A stretch of DNA of 64,000 nucleotides from the NCBI GenBank assembly GCA_014804645.1, contig JAAUZI010000024.1:16736-80735 (forward strand). Direction: 5' to 3'. Below the pieces are notes generated by a model that was given only the letters and a program-made list of their open reading frames with translations, did no database searches and was not told the DNA's origin. This document shows positions 7,695 to 16,590 of this stretch, in pieces (the stretch's first letter is position 1; each line of letters begins with the position of its first letter). The position numbers and the translations under genes were made by a program. The DNA comes from Lachnospiraceae bacterium. GTDB lineage: Bacteria; Bacillota; Clostridia; Lachnospirales; Lachnospiraceae.

Positions 7695-8831
7695 TTACTC
7701 TTCTTCGCCTTCTGCTGCGATCACCGCATCGATATCCACGGACACCACATCACCATCCTCTTCCTTTGCCGCGGAATCGGGAACGGTCAAAGCCTTGATG
7801 CTCAGGGATATCTTCTTGTCGGCCTCATTGAAGTCAACCACCTTGGCGGTCACTTCATCACCCACGCTCAATACGTCGGAGGGCTTATCGATATGCTCCT
7901 TGGATATCTGGGATACATGCAGCAGCGCGTCAACGCCAGGCTCCAGCTCCACGAACGCGCCAAAGTCAGTCATTCTGGCCACTCTTCCGGTCAGCACATT
8001 GCCTACAGCAAATTTCTCAGCCGCATCCTTCCATGGATTGGCATCGTCAAACTTCAAGGATAAAGCAATCTTGTTGCCATTGATCTCCTTGATCAGAACA
8101 GTCAACTGCTCACCCACCTTGAATACCTTCTTGGGATGCTCTACTCTTCCCCAGGACATCTCAGAGATATGCAGCAGGCCGTCCGCGCCGCCCAGATCGA
8201 CGAAAGCGCCGAAATCGGTGACGTTTTTCACAACGCCGTCCACAATATCGCCCTCATGGATTCTCGCGAACAGTTCTTTCTGCAGCTCTGCCTTCTGCTC
8301 TGCAATGAGCTGCCTGCGGTCGCCGATATACCTTCTCCTCTTGGGATTGTACTCGCTGATTACAAACTCGATCTCCTGACCTGCATACTTGGTCAGATCC
8401 CTCTCATAAGTGTCAGACACCAAGCTTGCAGGAATAAAAATTCTCACCTCGTCAACTACTACGCTGAGTCCTCCCTCCAGAACCTGCGTCACGGTTGCTT
8501 TCAACACTTCTCTGTTGTTATAAGCCTCCTCAATGCGCTTGTTGCCTCTGTCTGCCGCCAGACGCTTGTAGGTCAGAACAACCTGTCCCTCCCCGTCGTT
8601 CACTTTCAGAATCTTCACCTCCATGGTGTCTCCAACCTTAGCAACAGTGGTAAGGTCCAGACTCTGATCATTAGAGTATTCACTCTTTGTAAGAATACCG
8701 TCTGACTTGTATCCGATGTTAAGAACGATCTCATCCGGCTTTACATCGATGACAGTGCCTTCAACTACCTCTCCTGCATGTATTGTTTTTAATGATTCTT
8801 CCAGCATTTGTTCAAAAGTTAATTCTGACAT
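7695..8831 (-). CDS. rpsA: S1 RNA-binding domain protein (ribosomal protein S1 homolog)
   Basis: This is a 378-residue protein with four S1 (OB-fold) RNA-binding repeats at roughly residues 17-87, 105-170, 190-262 and 276-345. The third and fourth repeats carry clear GAFVDLGGADGLLHISEMSW and GAFVELEPGVDALLHVSQI signatures. It is probably the ribosomal S1 homolog, bound to the 30S subunit or acting on mRNA. An acidic tail ends the protein. AGGAGG lies nine bases before the ATG. Its start overlaps ispH by 20 bases. In many Clostridia these two genes are fused into one ORF; here they are separate but coupled. Confidence 0.93.
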   Translation of the reverse strand: MSELTFEQMLEESLKTIHAGEVVEGTVIDVKPDEIVLNIGYKSDGILTKSEYSNDQSLDLTTVAKVGDTMEVKILKVNDGEGQVVLTYKRLAADRGNKRIEEAYNNREVLKATVTQVLEGGLSVVVDEVRIFIPASLVSDTYERDLTKYAGQEIEFVISEYNPKRRRYIGDRRQLIAEQKAELQKELFARIHEGDIVDGVVKNVTDFGAFVDLGGADGLLHISEMSWGRVEHPKKVFKVGEQLTVLIKEINGNKIALSLKFDDANPWKDAAEKFAVGNVLTGRVARMTDFGAFVELEPGVDALLHVSQISKEHIDKPSDVLSVGDEVTAKVVDFNEADKKISLSIKALTVPDSAAKEEDGDVVSVDIDAVIAAEGEEE

Positions 8832-9693
8832 AATTTTGAACCTCCTCTATTAATTTATTTGGGGTGGAAGCCCCTGCAGTAATGCCAACCAGTCCAGCTG
8901 ATTTAGGTAGTTCTAAATGCAAGTCATCTAGTGTCTGTATAAAGTAGGTATTGTCGCACACTTCCCTGCAGATATCGTAGAGCTTTCTGGTGTTGGAACT
9001 GTGTTTCCCTCCTATTACAATCATTGCATCAGCATCTGCCGCTACTTCCCGTGTCTCCCTCTGCCTTTCTTCTGTTGCATTGCAGATGGTGTTCACAATA
9101 CTTATATTGTAACCTTTTTCTTGAAGAATTTCAACTATATGTTGAAATTTATTGTAATTAAATGTCGTCTGAGCCACCACAGTGAGCTTTTTTTCTTCCG
9201 GCAGCGTGTATTTTTCGGCCTCCTCCACGCTCTCCAGCACATCCACCGGGCCGTTGCACCATCCTACGGTTCCCTCCACCTCCGGATGCTCCGGGCTGCC
9301 TACCACAAGGATATGTTCTCCCTGTCGGCTCCTCTCCTCCACAAGCTTGTGAATATGCTGCACAAACGGACAGGTGGCGTCCACGATATTCCAGCCCTTC
9401 TGCCTCATGCGCTGCGAAATCTCTCTGGAAACTCCGTGCGCCCTGATGATCACCGTCACATCCTGGGGATCCTCATTTGCCTGAGCTTTTTGCTCCAGCA
9501 TCTGTTCCAGCTCCTGTCGGTCTTCAATGACTTTGACCCCCAGCTCCGTCAGTTCTCTCACCACTTCCTCGTTGTGTACGATAGAACCGTAAGTATATAT
9601 AGTTTTCCCCGTTTGTATCTGCTCATACACTGTTTCCACCGCACGTTTTACCCCAAAGCAAAACCCCGCGCTGCCGGCAACTCTGATCTCCAT
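8812..9693 (-). CDS. ispH: 4-hydroxy-3-methylbut-2-enyl diphosphate reductase
   Basis: IspH is the last enzyme of the MEP isoprenoid pathway, reducing HMBPP to IPP and DMAPP with a [4Fe-4S] cluster. The 293-residue protein has AGSAGFCFGVKRAVE (first cluster cysteine), VDATCPFVQHIHK (second) and TICNATEERQ (third), plus the HGV and AGASTPNKLI motifs, so it appears intact. It lies 12 bases after cmk and overlaps the S1 gene. The cmk-ispH-rpsA order is well known in Clostridia. Confidence 0.97.
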   Translation of the reverse strand: MEIRVAGSAGFCFGVKRAVETVYEQIQTGKTIYTYGSIVHNEEVVRELTELGVKVIEDRQELEQMLEQKAQANEDPQDVTVIIRAHGVSREISQRMRQKGWNIVDATCPFVQHIHKLVEERSRQGEHILVVGSPEHPEVEGTVGWCNGPVDVLESVEEAEKYTLPEEKKLTVVAQTTFNYNKFQHIVEILQEKGYNISIVNTICNATEERQRETREVAADADAMIVIGGKHSSNTRKLYDICREVCDNTYFIQTLDDLHLELPKSAGLVGITAGASTPNKLIEEVQNYVRINF

Positions 9694-9705
9694 ACGCCTG
9701 TCTCC

Positions 9706-10371
9706 TCAGCCTTTTTTTTCACAGAGCTCCAGAATTCTCTCTATGACCTGCTCCGGCGTCATGTCCGAAGTGTCCACCAATACGGCGTCCTGAGCCTGGC
9801 GCAGGGGACTTACCTCCCGGTGCATATCCCGGTAGTCCCGTTCCTCCATATCCGCCTGAATCTGGGCCAGATCGCAATCCTGTCCCTTGGCGGTCAGCTC
9901 GTCATAGCGGCGTTTGGCCCGCACTTCGCTGCTGGCGGTCAGATATATTTTTACGTCCGCATGGGGCAGCACACAGGTACCAATGTCTCTGCCATCCATA
10001 ATGCAGTCCGCAGATGCGGCCAGCTCGTGCTGCAGGGCAGTGATACGCTTGCGCACCGGGGGAAGTACACTGATTCTGGAGGTGACAGCTCCCACTTCCT
10101 CCGTGCGGATATAGGCGTTGACATTCTCTCCGTTCAGGCAGACCACCTGAACTCCGTCCTCATACCGCAGAGTAATATCAGCCTCATCGCAGTGGGCGAT
10201 CACCGCCTGCTCATCCTCCGGGTCGATTCCCAGGCGCAACATGTATAGTCCCATACCCCGGTACATGGCTCCCGTATCCACATAAATGATATTCAATTCC
10301 TTCGCCACAGCTCTGGCTATGGTGCTTTTTCCGGCGCCGGCCGGACCGTCTACAGCAATATTATAACTCAT
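9706..10371 (-). CDS. cmk: Cytidylate kinase
   Basis: Cytidylate kinase phosphorylates CMP and dCMP using ATP. The 221-residue sequence shows the P-loop GPAGAGKSTIAR near residue 9, DTGAMYRGMG near residue 32, MDGRDIGTCV (CMP-binding region) and the R-R-x-x-E/D-L lid segment AKRRYDELTAKG. Length and motifs are normal. AGAAAGGA precedes the start. It is the first gene of the cmk-ispH-S1 cluster; a large palindrome fills the gap upstream. Confidence 0.96.
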   Translation of the reverse strand: MSYNIAVDGPAGAGKSTIARAVAKELNIIYVDTGAMYRGMGLYMLRLGIDPEDEQAVIAHCDEADITLRYEDGVQVVCLNGENVNAYIRTEEVGAVTSRISVLPPVRKRITALQHELAASADCIMDGRDIGTCVLPHADVKIYLTASSEVRAKRRYDELTAKGQDCDLAQIQADMEERDYRDMHREVSPLRQAQDAVLVDTSDMTPEQVIERILELCEKKG

Positions 10372-10428
10372 ATGATAATTCCTTTCTATAATTAAAAGAT
10401 CTTAGGTAATTGTGAAACGTTCTCTGCA

Positions 10429-10516
10429 AGTGACGGGATTGGTCAATATAGACAAAAACGGGCTCCGATGCGGTGACAAGTCACCCTTATTTTGTCTATA
10501 TTGCTCACTCCCTGTG
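10429..10516. repeat. Large imperfect palindrome upstream of cmk
   Basis: Arms caatatagacaaaa (10444-10457) and ttttgtctatattg (10490-10503) pair perfectly over 14 bp. An inner hairpin ggtgac/gtcacc lies at 10472-10485, and imperfect pairing continues outwards. The neighbouring sequence 10575-10603 ends in an AGAGTTCCG box like the elements at 829 and 12830. The whole 232-bp gap between cmk and the flavoprotein gene appears to be repeat material. Confidence 0.7.
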
Positions 10517-10603
10517 CCTTGAAGGGGAGTTTTACAATCATCGATTTATATTCTGTATGTGCGCTGTCTGGGCAGACACTGTTCTAGAGTTCCGTATCTG
10601 CTC

Positions 10604-11881
10604 TCACCTGGCCGCGCTGACCCCGGCCAGATGCCCGGTTGACCATGCGATCTGTAGGTTATATCCGCCTGTCAGCGCATCTACATCCAGCATTTCTCCG
10701 GCAAAATACAATCCCTGTACTTTCTTTGACTCCATTGTGGATGGATTCACATCCCTGACGGTGACGCCGCCCTTGGTGACAATCGCCTCCTCGTAGCCCT
10801 GTACGCCGATAACGGTCATGGGCAGAGCCTTAATCAGACTCACGAAATTCCGGCGCTCCTCCCTGGTGATTTCATTCACAGGTTTTTCCGGTGGAATACC
10901 CGTCAGACGTATCATGACAGGAATCAGTTTGGCCGGAAACAGTTGTCCCAGCGAATTTTTGAACTGTCTGTTCCTGCTCTCCTCAAAGTCCCGCAGCACC
11001 CGCTTATCCAGTTGCTGCGCGTCGAGAGCCGGTTTCAGATCTATCAGTAGCTCCGCCTCTCCCCGGCACTTTGACACATAGTAGCTGCTGGCGCTTAAGA
11101 CCAGTGGACCGCTTACCCCGAAATGAGTGAACAGCATCTCTCCAAAATCCCGAAATATCTCCTTATTTCCTTGGCGCAGACTCAAAGAGACATTGCGCAG
11201 GGATACGCCCATCAATTCTCTGCACCAATCCTCTCTGATCTTGAACGGCACCAGGGAGGGGCTGCGCTCTGTCACGTTATGCCCGGACTCTTCCGCCAAG
11301 AGATAACCGTCTCCCGTAGAGCCGGTGCTGCTGTAGGACAGACCCCCGGTGGCCAGAATCACCCGCTGGGCCTCCAGCCGCTCTCCGCTCTCAAGCAGCA
11401 CTCCCCGTATGATTCCACTCCCCGATTTTTTTACTTTGACATTCTCACCCGGGGATTGTTCTGTATTATCTTCCCACCACAGACTCTTTACCCTGGCTCG
11501 CAGGCGTATCTCCACCCGCAGCCGTTTCAAGGCTCCCGCCAGAGCGGCAATGATGTCTGAGGAATGGTCGCTGACAGGAAAGACGCGGCCGCCTCTCTCT
11601 GTCTTGAGGGGGCATCCGGCCGTCTCTATCAACTCCATCACCGCCCGATTGTCAAAACCATAAAAGGCGCTGTACAAAAACTTGGCGTTGGTCATCACAT
11701 TGGCAAACAGATTATCCATGTCGCCGGCATTGGTCACATTGCATCTGCCCTTGCCGGTGATAAACAGTTTCTTGCCCAGTTTTTCGTTACGCTCCAGCAG
11801 CGTCACCTCTGCGCCGTTTTGGGCCGCCGCTATGGCAGCCATCATACCGGCAGCCCCGCCGCCCACCACAATCACACGCAT
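10604..11881 (-). CDS. HI0933-family NAD(P)/FAD-dependent oxidoreductase
   Basis: This is a flavoprotein of the HI0933/YhiN group; the physiological substrate is uncertain for most members. The 425 residues begin with the FAD-binding dinucleotide motif VGGGAAGMMAAIAAA and continue with LERNEKLGKKLFITGKGRCNVTN, the family hallmark. A second flavin motif, GLYFAGEMLDVDALTGGYNLQ, lies at the C-terminus with the final AWSTGHLAG. AGAGGAAT precedes the ATG. It follows the RpiR regulator gene by five bases, so the two are probably co-transcribed. Confidence 0.92.
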   Translation of the reverse strand: MRVIVVGGGAAGMMAAIAAAQNGAEVTLLERNEKLGKKLFITGKGRCNVTNAGDMDNLFANVMTNAKFLYSAFYGFDNRAVMELIETAGCPLKTERGGRVFPVSDHSSDIIAALAGALKRLRVEIRLRARVKSLWWEDNTEQSPGENVKVKKSGSGIIRGVLLESGERLEAQRVILATGGLSYSSTGSTGDGYLLAEESGHNVTERSPSLVPFKIREDWCRELMGVSLRNVSLSLRQGNKEIFRDFGEMLFTHFGVSGPLVLSASSYYVSKCRGEAELLIDLKPALDAQQLDKRVLRDFEESRNRQFKNSLGQLFPAKLIPVMIRLTGIPPEKPVNEITREERRNFVSLIKALPMTVIGVQGYEEAIVTKGGVTVRDVNPSTMESKKVQGLYFAGEMLDVDALTGGYNLQIAWSTGHLAGVSAAR

Positions 11882-11886
11882 CCGCT

Positions 11887-12801
11887 CTATTCCTCTTTTC
11901 TCAGAGAATAATTCAAAATCGGCTCATCGTCGATGAAATTGATCTCATCATTCAGGTATACCTGATAATTGTTCCAGGTCTCCTCAAGCATTTCCAGATT
12001 CTGTTTCACCTCCTGAGGACACTTCAGGCACATGGCCACCACCAGCGCGTTGATTACGCTTAAGGGCGCCACCAGAGAGTCCACAATGGACACCATATCG
12101 CTGCGAGCCAGCAGATTACAGGAGGAATACAGGTTCATAGGGGAATGGATGGAGTCGGTGATCGCAATCACCTTGGCATTTCTGTCGTTGGCAAACTCCA
12201 TGGCCTTCAGGGTACGCATGGAGTAGCGCGGAAAGCTGATACCAATAAAGCAATCCTTTTCGTCTATTCGTATCATCTGCTCAAAGGTCTCACTGACGCT
12301 GGTAGTCTTTAAAAGCACCACATTGCCCCGTATCATATTCAGATAAAAATGCAGAAATTCCGCCAGAGGCTCATTGCTGCGCAGCCCCATGATATAGATG
12401 TGATCCGCCGCCAGAATCGTGTCCACCGCCGTCTCAAAGGCCGCCGCATCCATGTGTTGTATCGTGTGCTGCAACTTTTCGATATCTGCCGTCAGCACAC
12501 TTGTCAGTATCTCGGACTGCGTGCTGTGCCCGTATTTCGCATCGATCTTCTGGACACTGCTCAGCTTGCTCTGCACACATTCCTCCAAGGCCCGCTGAAA
12601 CTCCGGATATCCCTTGTAGCCGATTCCCGCCGCAAAGCGCACCACCGTGGACTCACTGATCCGCAGAGCGTCTCCCAGCCGGGCCGCCGTCATAAAAACA
12701 GCCTGATCATAATGCTCCAGAATAAAGGACGCAATCTTTTTGTGTCCCTTACTCATGCCCTCATACTGTTCCCTGATCCTGTCAAGTACATCATATTGCA
12801 T
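11887..12801 (-). CDS. MurR/RpiR-family transcriptional regulator
   Basis: RpiR-type regulators pair an N-terminal helix-turn-helix with a C-terminal SIS sugar-phosphate-binding domain. Residues 1-80 contain the HTH (AARLGDALRISESTVVRFAAGIGYKGYPEF), and residues 120-260 the SIS fold, including IYIMGLRSNEPLAEFLHFYL and FIGISFPRYSMRTLKAMEFA. The open frame could start 17 codons earlier, but the ATG at 12801 has AGGAGG ten bases upstream and begins with the normal domain start. The ligand is unknown; no sugar gene is adjacent. A GGAACTCT-type palindrome lies immediately upstream of its ribosome site. Confidence 0.92.
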   Translation of the reverse strand: MQYDVLDRIREQYEGMSKGHKKIASFILEHYDQAVFMTAARLGDALRISESTVVRFAAGIGYKGYPEFQRALEECVQSKLSSVQKIDAKYGHSTQSEILTSVLTADIEKLQHTIQHMDAAAFETAVDTILAADHIYIMGLRSNEPLAEFLHFYLNMIRGNVVLLKTTSVSETFEQMIRIDEKDCFIGISFPRYSMRTLKAMEFANDRNAKVIAITDSIHSPMNLYSSCNLLARSDMVSIVDSLVAPLSVINALVVAMCLKCPQEVKQNLEMLEETWNNYQVYLNDEINFIDDEPILNYSLRKEE

Positions 12802-12819
12802 CCGCAATATTCCTCCTAT

Positions 12820-13048
12820 TAAGAGTTCCGCATATTTCCTCCCAGCACACAAGGCTGGCGAACAATATCAGACCGCTTAGGCGTCCTGATATCGTTCAGT
12901 GCGCTGTACGGAAACATGCTGTTTCAGAGTTCCGCATACTCCCTACCAGCACACAAGCCATGTGATAAATATCCGGCCGCTTAAGGCGTCCTGACATTTA
13001 TCAGTGCGCTGTACGGGAGCATGCTGTTTCAGAGTTCCGCATATTCCC
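12820..13048. repeat. Tandem pair of 90-bp palindromes with a partial third copy
   Basis: Two palindromes lie in tandem at 12830-12919 and 12934-13024, repeat spacing 104 bp. Each has outer arms of the form gcatattcc/ggaaacatgc, a cagcacac/gtgcgctg stem and an inner stem: gaacaatatcag/ctgatatcgttc in the first, tgataaatat/acatttatca in the second. Both are bordered by AGAGTTCCGCATA, and a third boundary copy begins at 13030. The inner arm of the second copy matches the inner arm of the element near rnfB (857-896). The repeat fills the gap between the TetR gene and rpiR. Confidence 0.85.
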
Positions 13049-13066
13049 GAAAAATGCCTTTTTGAG

Positions 13067-13615
13067 TTATTTGGTGAATTGTCCATAGACCTGTTTCAGC
13101 ACCGACAGAGTCTCCACATTGGACAGATCGTAGTCTCCGGTCAGGGTCATGCAGGCGCTTCCGTGAATAAAGATCCACATCCGCGTGAACACTTCCTCTG
13201 GACGGCGGCATCCCTCGACTTTGGCCCGGTTAATCTCATACAGCACATTGCCCGCTTCGCCGTTCAAAAGATCATACATACTCTTTCCGTTTTTCCTCTG
13301 GGAGAGGAAAAGCAGTTCAAACAGATGGCCCTCCTCCCTGGCAAAAGCAATGTATGCCATTCCCAGATTCACAAAGGGAACCGGGGACATCCGCGGATAG
13401 AGACTGTAATAATCTTGAAAAAAAACAGCCGCTTTCTCATAGACCGCATCCCACAATTCCTCCATGTTTTTGTACACCCGAAAGATAGGCTGTGTGGAAC
13501 ATCCGGCTTTTGACGCCACTTTTCTGGCGGTCACGCTGGCAAAGCCCTCCTCGCGAGTCATAGCAAATGCAGTGTCCAATATCTGTTCTATGGTAATACT
13601 CTCTTTTCTGGGCAT
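13067..13615 (-). CDS. TetR/AcrR-family transcriptional regulator
   Basis: This 182-residue repressor-type protein has an N-terminal TetR helix-turn-helix (residues 8-55: ITIEQILDTAFAMTREEGF, then TARKVASKAGCSTQPIFRVYKN) and a C-terminal ligand-binding helical domain ending in an HGSACMTLTGDY-like segment near residue 150. The ligand is unknown. AGGAGAAAAGAT precedes the ATG. A strong promoter with an overlapping inverted repeat lies upstream, consistent with autoregulation. The neighbouring decarboxylase operon ends towards this gene, and shared control is possible but not shown. Confidence 0.92.
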   Translation of the reverse strand: MPRKESITIEQILDTAFAMTREEGFASVTARKVASKAGCSTQPIFRVYKNMEELWDAVYEKAAVFFQDYYSLYPRMSPVPFVNLGMAYIAFAREEGHLFELLFLSQRKNGKSMYDLLNGEAGNVLYEINRAKVEGCRRPEEVFTRMWIFIHGSACMTLTGDYDLSNVETLSVLKQVYGQFTK

Positions 13616-13647
13616 ATCTTTTCTCCTAACACAACTAGCCGCAACAT

Positions 13648-13688
13648 ATAACGCTTGTTATTTTACACGAAAAAGCTCCCTTTGTCAA
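13648..13688 (-). promoter_or_regulatory. TetR-gene promoter with candidate operator
   Basis: On the minus strand TTGACA (13683-13688) and TAAAAT (13660-13665) are separated by 17 bases, a near-consensus sigma-70 promoter. An inverted repeat ATAAC-gctt-GTTAT (13648-13661) overlaps the end of the -10 and the start site, the place expected for autorepression by the TetR protein. Confidence 0.75.
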
Positions 13689-13824
13689 GTGCCTGCCAAA
13701 CACTAAACAAGCCTGAACATAGCAGGAACCCTCTCCAAAAAGAGATGGGTTCTCTTCAATCACTGCAAATAGAATTCAATTTTTAATTTGTTTGCTTGAT
13801 ATTTATTACATTATATCCTACAAA

Positions 13825-13850
13825 TCCCCGGTTCAAAAAAAACCGGGGAC
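13825..13850 (-). terminator. Probable terminator of the decarboxylase operon
   Basis: TCCCCGGTT and AACCGGGGA pair perfectly over nine bp about 30 bases downstream of the oadA stop. The downstream T tract is weak on the minus strand (TTTGTAGG). A second imperfect hairpin lies at 13725-13752. Confidence 0.6.
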
Positions 13851-13878
13851 TTGCATATTTGTATCACTTATCATCTTT

Positions 13879-15306
13879 TTACACAGGATATGCGCCGTTC
13901 TTGGTGTCGGCCTGGGTCATATCCACTTTTTCCTGCTGCGCCTGACGATATTTGAAGAAGTCGGTTGCCACCTGGGGGAACAGTGCATAGGACAATACAT
14001 CCTCATCCTGCTGTTTCCACTCCTTCATCTCGCCCTCCAGCTTATCCATCTCATTGGCAAGAGTGTCGGCAAAACGGCCTGTCAGTCTGGTCTCACCGGG
14101 GATAACCTTGTCGATAACCTCCTGGCTCATGGGTTTAACGGTCTGACCATACTCACCGCGCAGTACTGCCTTGGTCTCCTTGGTAGCCATCTTGTATCTC
14201 TCGCCCATCAGCACGTTAAACACAGCCTGAGTTCCCACGATCTGGGAGGAAGGAGTAACCAGAGGCGGCTCGCCCAGGTCCTTACGCACCTGAGGAATCT
14301 CGCGCAGCACATCATAGTACTTATCCTCAGCATTCTGCTCCTTCAGCTGGCTCACCATGTTAGAAAGCATGCCGCCGGGTACCTGATACAGCAGAGTCTT
14401 GATGTCCACACCCATCACCTTGGGATTGAGCAAGCCGCTCTTTAAGCACTCATCCCTGTAAGGACGGAAGTAGTCGGCAATCTCAGCCAACAGATTTTGA
14501 TCAAATCCTGTGTCATAGGGTGTTCCTCGGAAGGTCTCCACCATAACCTCAGTGGCGGGTTGGGAAGTTCCCATGGCAAAGGGGCTCATGGCTGTGTCTA
14601 TCACATCCACTCCCGCCTCTACTGCCTTCAGATAGGTCATACCTGCCACGCCGGAGGTGTAGTGGGTATGCAGCTGAATAGGCAGCTTGGTGTTCTCCTT
14701 CATGGCGGCAATCAGCTCAGATGCTCTGTAAGGCACCAGCAGACCTGCCATATCCTTGATACAGATGGAATCCGCACCCATCTCCTCGATCTTCTTTGCC
14801 ATGTCGGCCCAGTATTCCAGAGTGTATGCATCGCCCAGAGTATAGGACAGCGCCACCTGAGCGTGACCTCTGCCCTCCTGCTGTTTCATTCTGTTGGTGG
14901 CGTTTACCGCCTCCTGCAGATTGGGCAGATAGTTCAGACAGTCGAAAATACGAATGATATCAATACCGTTGGAAATGGATTTCTGCACAAAGGCATCCAC
15001 CACATCATCTGCATAGGGTCTGTAACCCAGAATATTCTGGCCTCTGAACAGCATCTGCAGCTTGGTGTTCTTAAATCCATCACGGAGCTTGCGCAGTCTG
15101 TCCCAGGGATCTTCCTTCAGGAATCTCAGGGATGCATCAAAGGTTGCGCCGCCCCAGCACTCTACGGAATGGTAGCCGACCTTATCCATCTTCTCAACGA
15201 TGGGCAGCATGAAATCGGTGGGCATTCTGGTGGCAATCAGAGACTGGTGAGCATCACGCAATATTGTTTCCGTAATTTTAATCGGTTTTTTAGCTTGTTC
15301 TGACAT
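13879..15306 (-). CDS. oadA: Oxaloacetate decarboxylase / pyruvate carboxyltransferase alpha subunit (no biotin domain)
   Basis: This carboxyltransferase exchanges CO2 between oxaloacetate or pyruvate and carboxybiotin. The 475 residues cover the TIM-barrel HMGL-like domain (TETILRDAHQSLIATRM near residue 12, CWGGATFDASLRFL near residue 54, a QLHTHYTSG metal site near residue 210) and the conserved C-terminal carboxylase domain. The C-terminal biotinyl domain of long OadA proteins is absent; a separate carrier is encoded three genes upstream. This matches the size and layout of the 5S subunit of transcarboxylase. GGAGGAG precedes the ATG. It is the last gene of the operon. Confidence 0.93.
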   Translation of the reverse strand: MSEQAKKPIKITETILRDAHQSLIATRMPTDFMLPIVEKMDKVGYHSVECWGGATFDASLRFLKEDPWDRLRKLRDGFKNTKLQMLFRGQNILGYRPYADDVVDAFVQKSISNGIDIIRIFDCLNYLPNLQEAVNATNRMKQQEGRGHAQVALSYTLGDAYTLEYWADMAKKIEEMGADSICIKDMAGLLVPYRASELIAAMKENTKLPIQLHTHYTSGVAGMTYLKAVEAGVDVIDTAMSPFAMGTSQPATEVMVETFRGTPYDTGFDQNLLAEIADYFRPYRDECLKSGLLNPKVMGVDIKTLLYQVPGGMLSNMVSQLKEQNAEDKYYDVLREIPQVRKDLGEPPLVTPSSQIVGTQAVFNVLMGERYKMATKETKAVLRGEYGQTVKPMSQEVIDKVIPGETRLTGRFADTLANEMDKLEGEMKEWKQQDEDVLSYALFPQVATDFFKYRQAQQEKVDMTQADTKNGAYPV

Positions 15307-15336
15307 TTACGTCTCCTCCTATTTTTAGTTCTTCCA

Positions 15337-15366
15337 CTGCCTCCCAGTACTAATACCGGGAGGCAG
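15337..15366 (-). promoter_or_regulatory. Intercistronic hairpin between oadB and oadA
   Basis: CTGCCTCCC (15337-15345) and GGGAGGCAG (15358-15366) pair perfectly over nine bp in the 90-base gap. There is no T tract, so it is more likely an mRNA-stability or processing element than a terminator. Confidence 0.6.
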
Positions 15367-15396
15367 CAGCTTATTTATTTAACTATTTCACACAAC

Positions 15397-16548
15397 TCAA
15401 AATACTCCGAAAATGGCCATAAAGGTTCCCGCAGCCACGGCGGTGCCGATAACACCTGCCACATTGGGGCCCATGGCATGCATCAGCAGGAAGTTGGTGG
15501 GATCTGCCTCCGCACCCACCTTCTGAGATACACGGGCCGCCATAGGTACCGCGGACACACCGGCGGAACCGATCAGCGGGTTGACCTTGCCCTTGGTGGC
15601 AACGCACATCAGCTTTCCGAAAAGAACGCCCGCCGCCGTGCCGAAAGCAAAGGCAATCAGACCCAGAGCAACGATCTTCAAGGTATCCCAGTTCAGGAAT
15701 GCCTCCGCACTGGTGGTAGCGCCCACAGAGGTACCCAGCAGGATAACCACAATATACATCATGGCATTGGAAGCGGTATCGGTCAGCTGTCTCACCACGC
15801 CAGACTCCCTGAACAGGTTACCCAGCATCAGCAAACCTACCAGAGGAGCCGTGGTAGGCAGAATCATACATACCACAATGGTGATAATGACAGGGAACAG
15901 AATCTTCTCCAGCTTGGTCACGGGACGAAGCTGTGTCATCTTGATCTTCCGCTCCTTCTCAGTGGTCAGCAGTTTCATAATGGGCGGCTGGATAATGGGA
16001 ACCAGGGACATGTAGGAATATGCCGCCACGGCGATGGGACCCATGATTGCCGTCTGTCCCAGCTTACTTGCCAAGAAGATGGAGGTAGGGCCGTCGGCGC
16101 CGCCGATAATGGAGATGGCTGCGGCCGCCTCATCGTTAAAGCCCATTAATATGGCTCCGAAGTAAGCCATAAAGATACCGAACTGCGCCGCCGCTCCCAG
16201 CAGAAAGCTCTTGGGGTTGGAGATCAGAGGACCAAAGTCCGTTGACGCACCGACGCCCATAAATATCAGGGAGGGCAAAATCGCCCATTCGTCCAGTAAA
16301 TAGAAATAGTGCAGTAAGCCCCCGACACCGTTCGATGACTCCTCAATGGACATCATGATATCCGGATAGATATTCACCAGCAGCATACCAAAAGCTATCG
16401 GGGTGAGCAGCAACGGCTCAAAATTGTGGCGAATAGCCAGATAAAGAAATACACACGCAACCACAATCATCACATAATTGCCCCAGGTCAGGTTAAAAAA
16501 CGCCGTCTGGTGGATCAGATTGTTAAGCGTATTTGCTATATAATCCAT
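15397..16548 (-). CDS. oadB: Sodium-translocating decarboxylase beta subunit
   Basis: The beta subunit is the integral membrane part that decarboxylates carboxybiotin and exports Na+. The 383 residues contain about nine or more membrane segments and the signature regions SIIGGADGPTSIFLASKL near residue 155 (with the aspartate needed for Na+ transport in the family) and LLMHAMGPNVAGVIGTAVAAG near the C-terminus. The protein is typical in length for OadB/MmdB/GcdB. CAGGAGGTCAACAC precedes the ATG. It is shared by the two carboxyltransferases encoded on either side of it in the operon. Confidence 0.95.
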   Translation of the reverse strand: MDYIANTLNNLIHQTAFFNLTWGNYVMIVVACVFLYLAIRHNFEPLLLTPIAFGMLLVNIYPDIMMSIEESSNGVGGLLHYFYLLDEWAILPSLIFMGVGASTDFGPLISNPKSFLLGAAAQFGIFMAYFGAILMGFNDEAAAAISIIGGADGPTSIFLASKLGQTAIMGPIAVAAYSYMSLVPIIQPPIMKLLTTEKERKIKMTQLRPVTKLEKILFPVIITIVVCMILPTTAPLVGLLMLGNLFRESGVVRQLTDTASNAMMYIVVILLGTSVGATTSAEAFLNWDTLKIVALGLIAFAFGTAAGVLFGKLMCVATKGKVNPLIGSAGVSAVPMAARVSQKVGAEADPTNFLLMHAMGPNVAGVIGTAVAAGTFMAIFGVF

Positions 16549-16590
16549 GTGTTGACCTCCTGTTGTGATTCATTCAAGCTGTTTGAATGA

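Noticed and set aside
9001..10248. A 415-residue plus-strand open frame opposite ispH and cmk
   Set aside because: It runs antisense through two intact conserved genes, has no recognised motif and no ribosome site; it is a shadow of GC-rich codon usage.
12820..13048. A CRISPR-like array
   Set aside because: The units are palindromes of about 90 bp with no short repeats separated by unique spacers and no cas genes nearby.
10604..13615. A sugar-utilisation cluster controlled by the RpiR gene
   Set aside because: No sugar transporter, kinase or isomerase is present; neighbours are a flavoprotein and a TetR gene.
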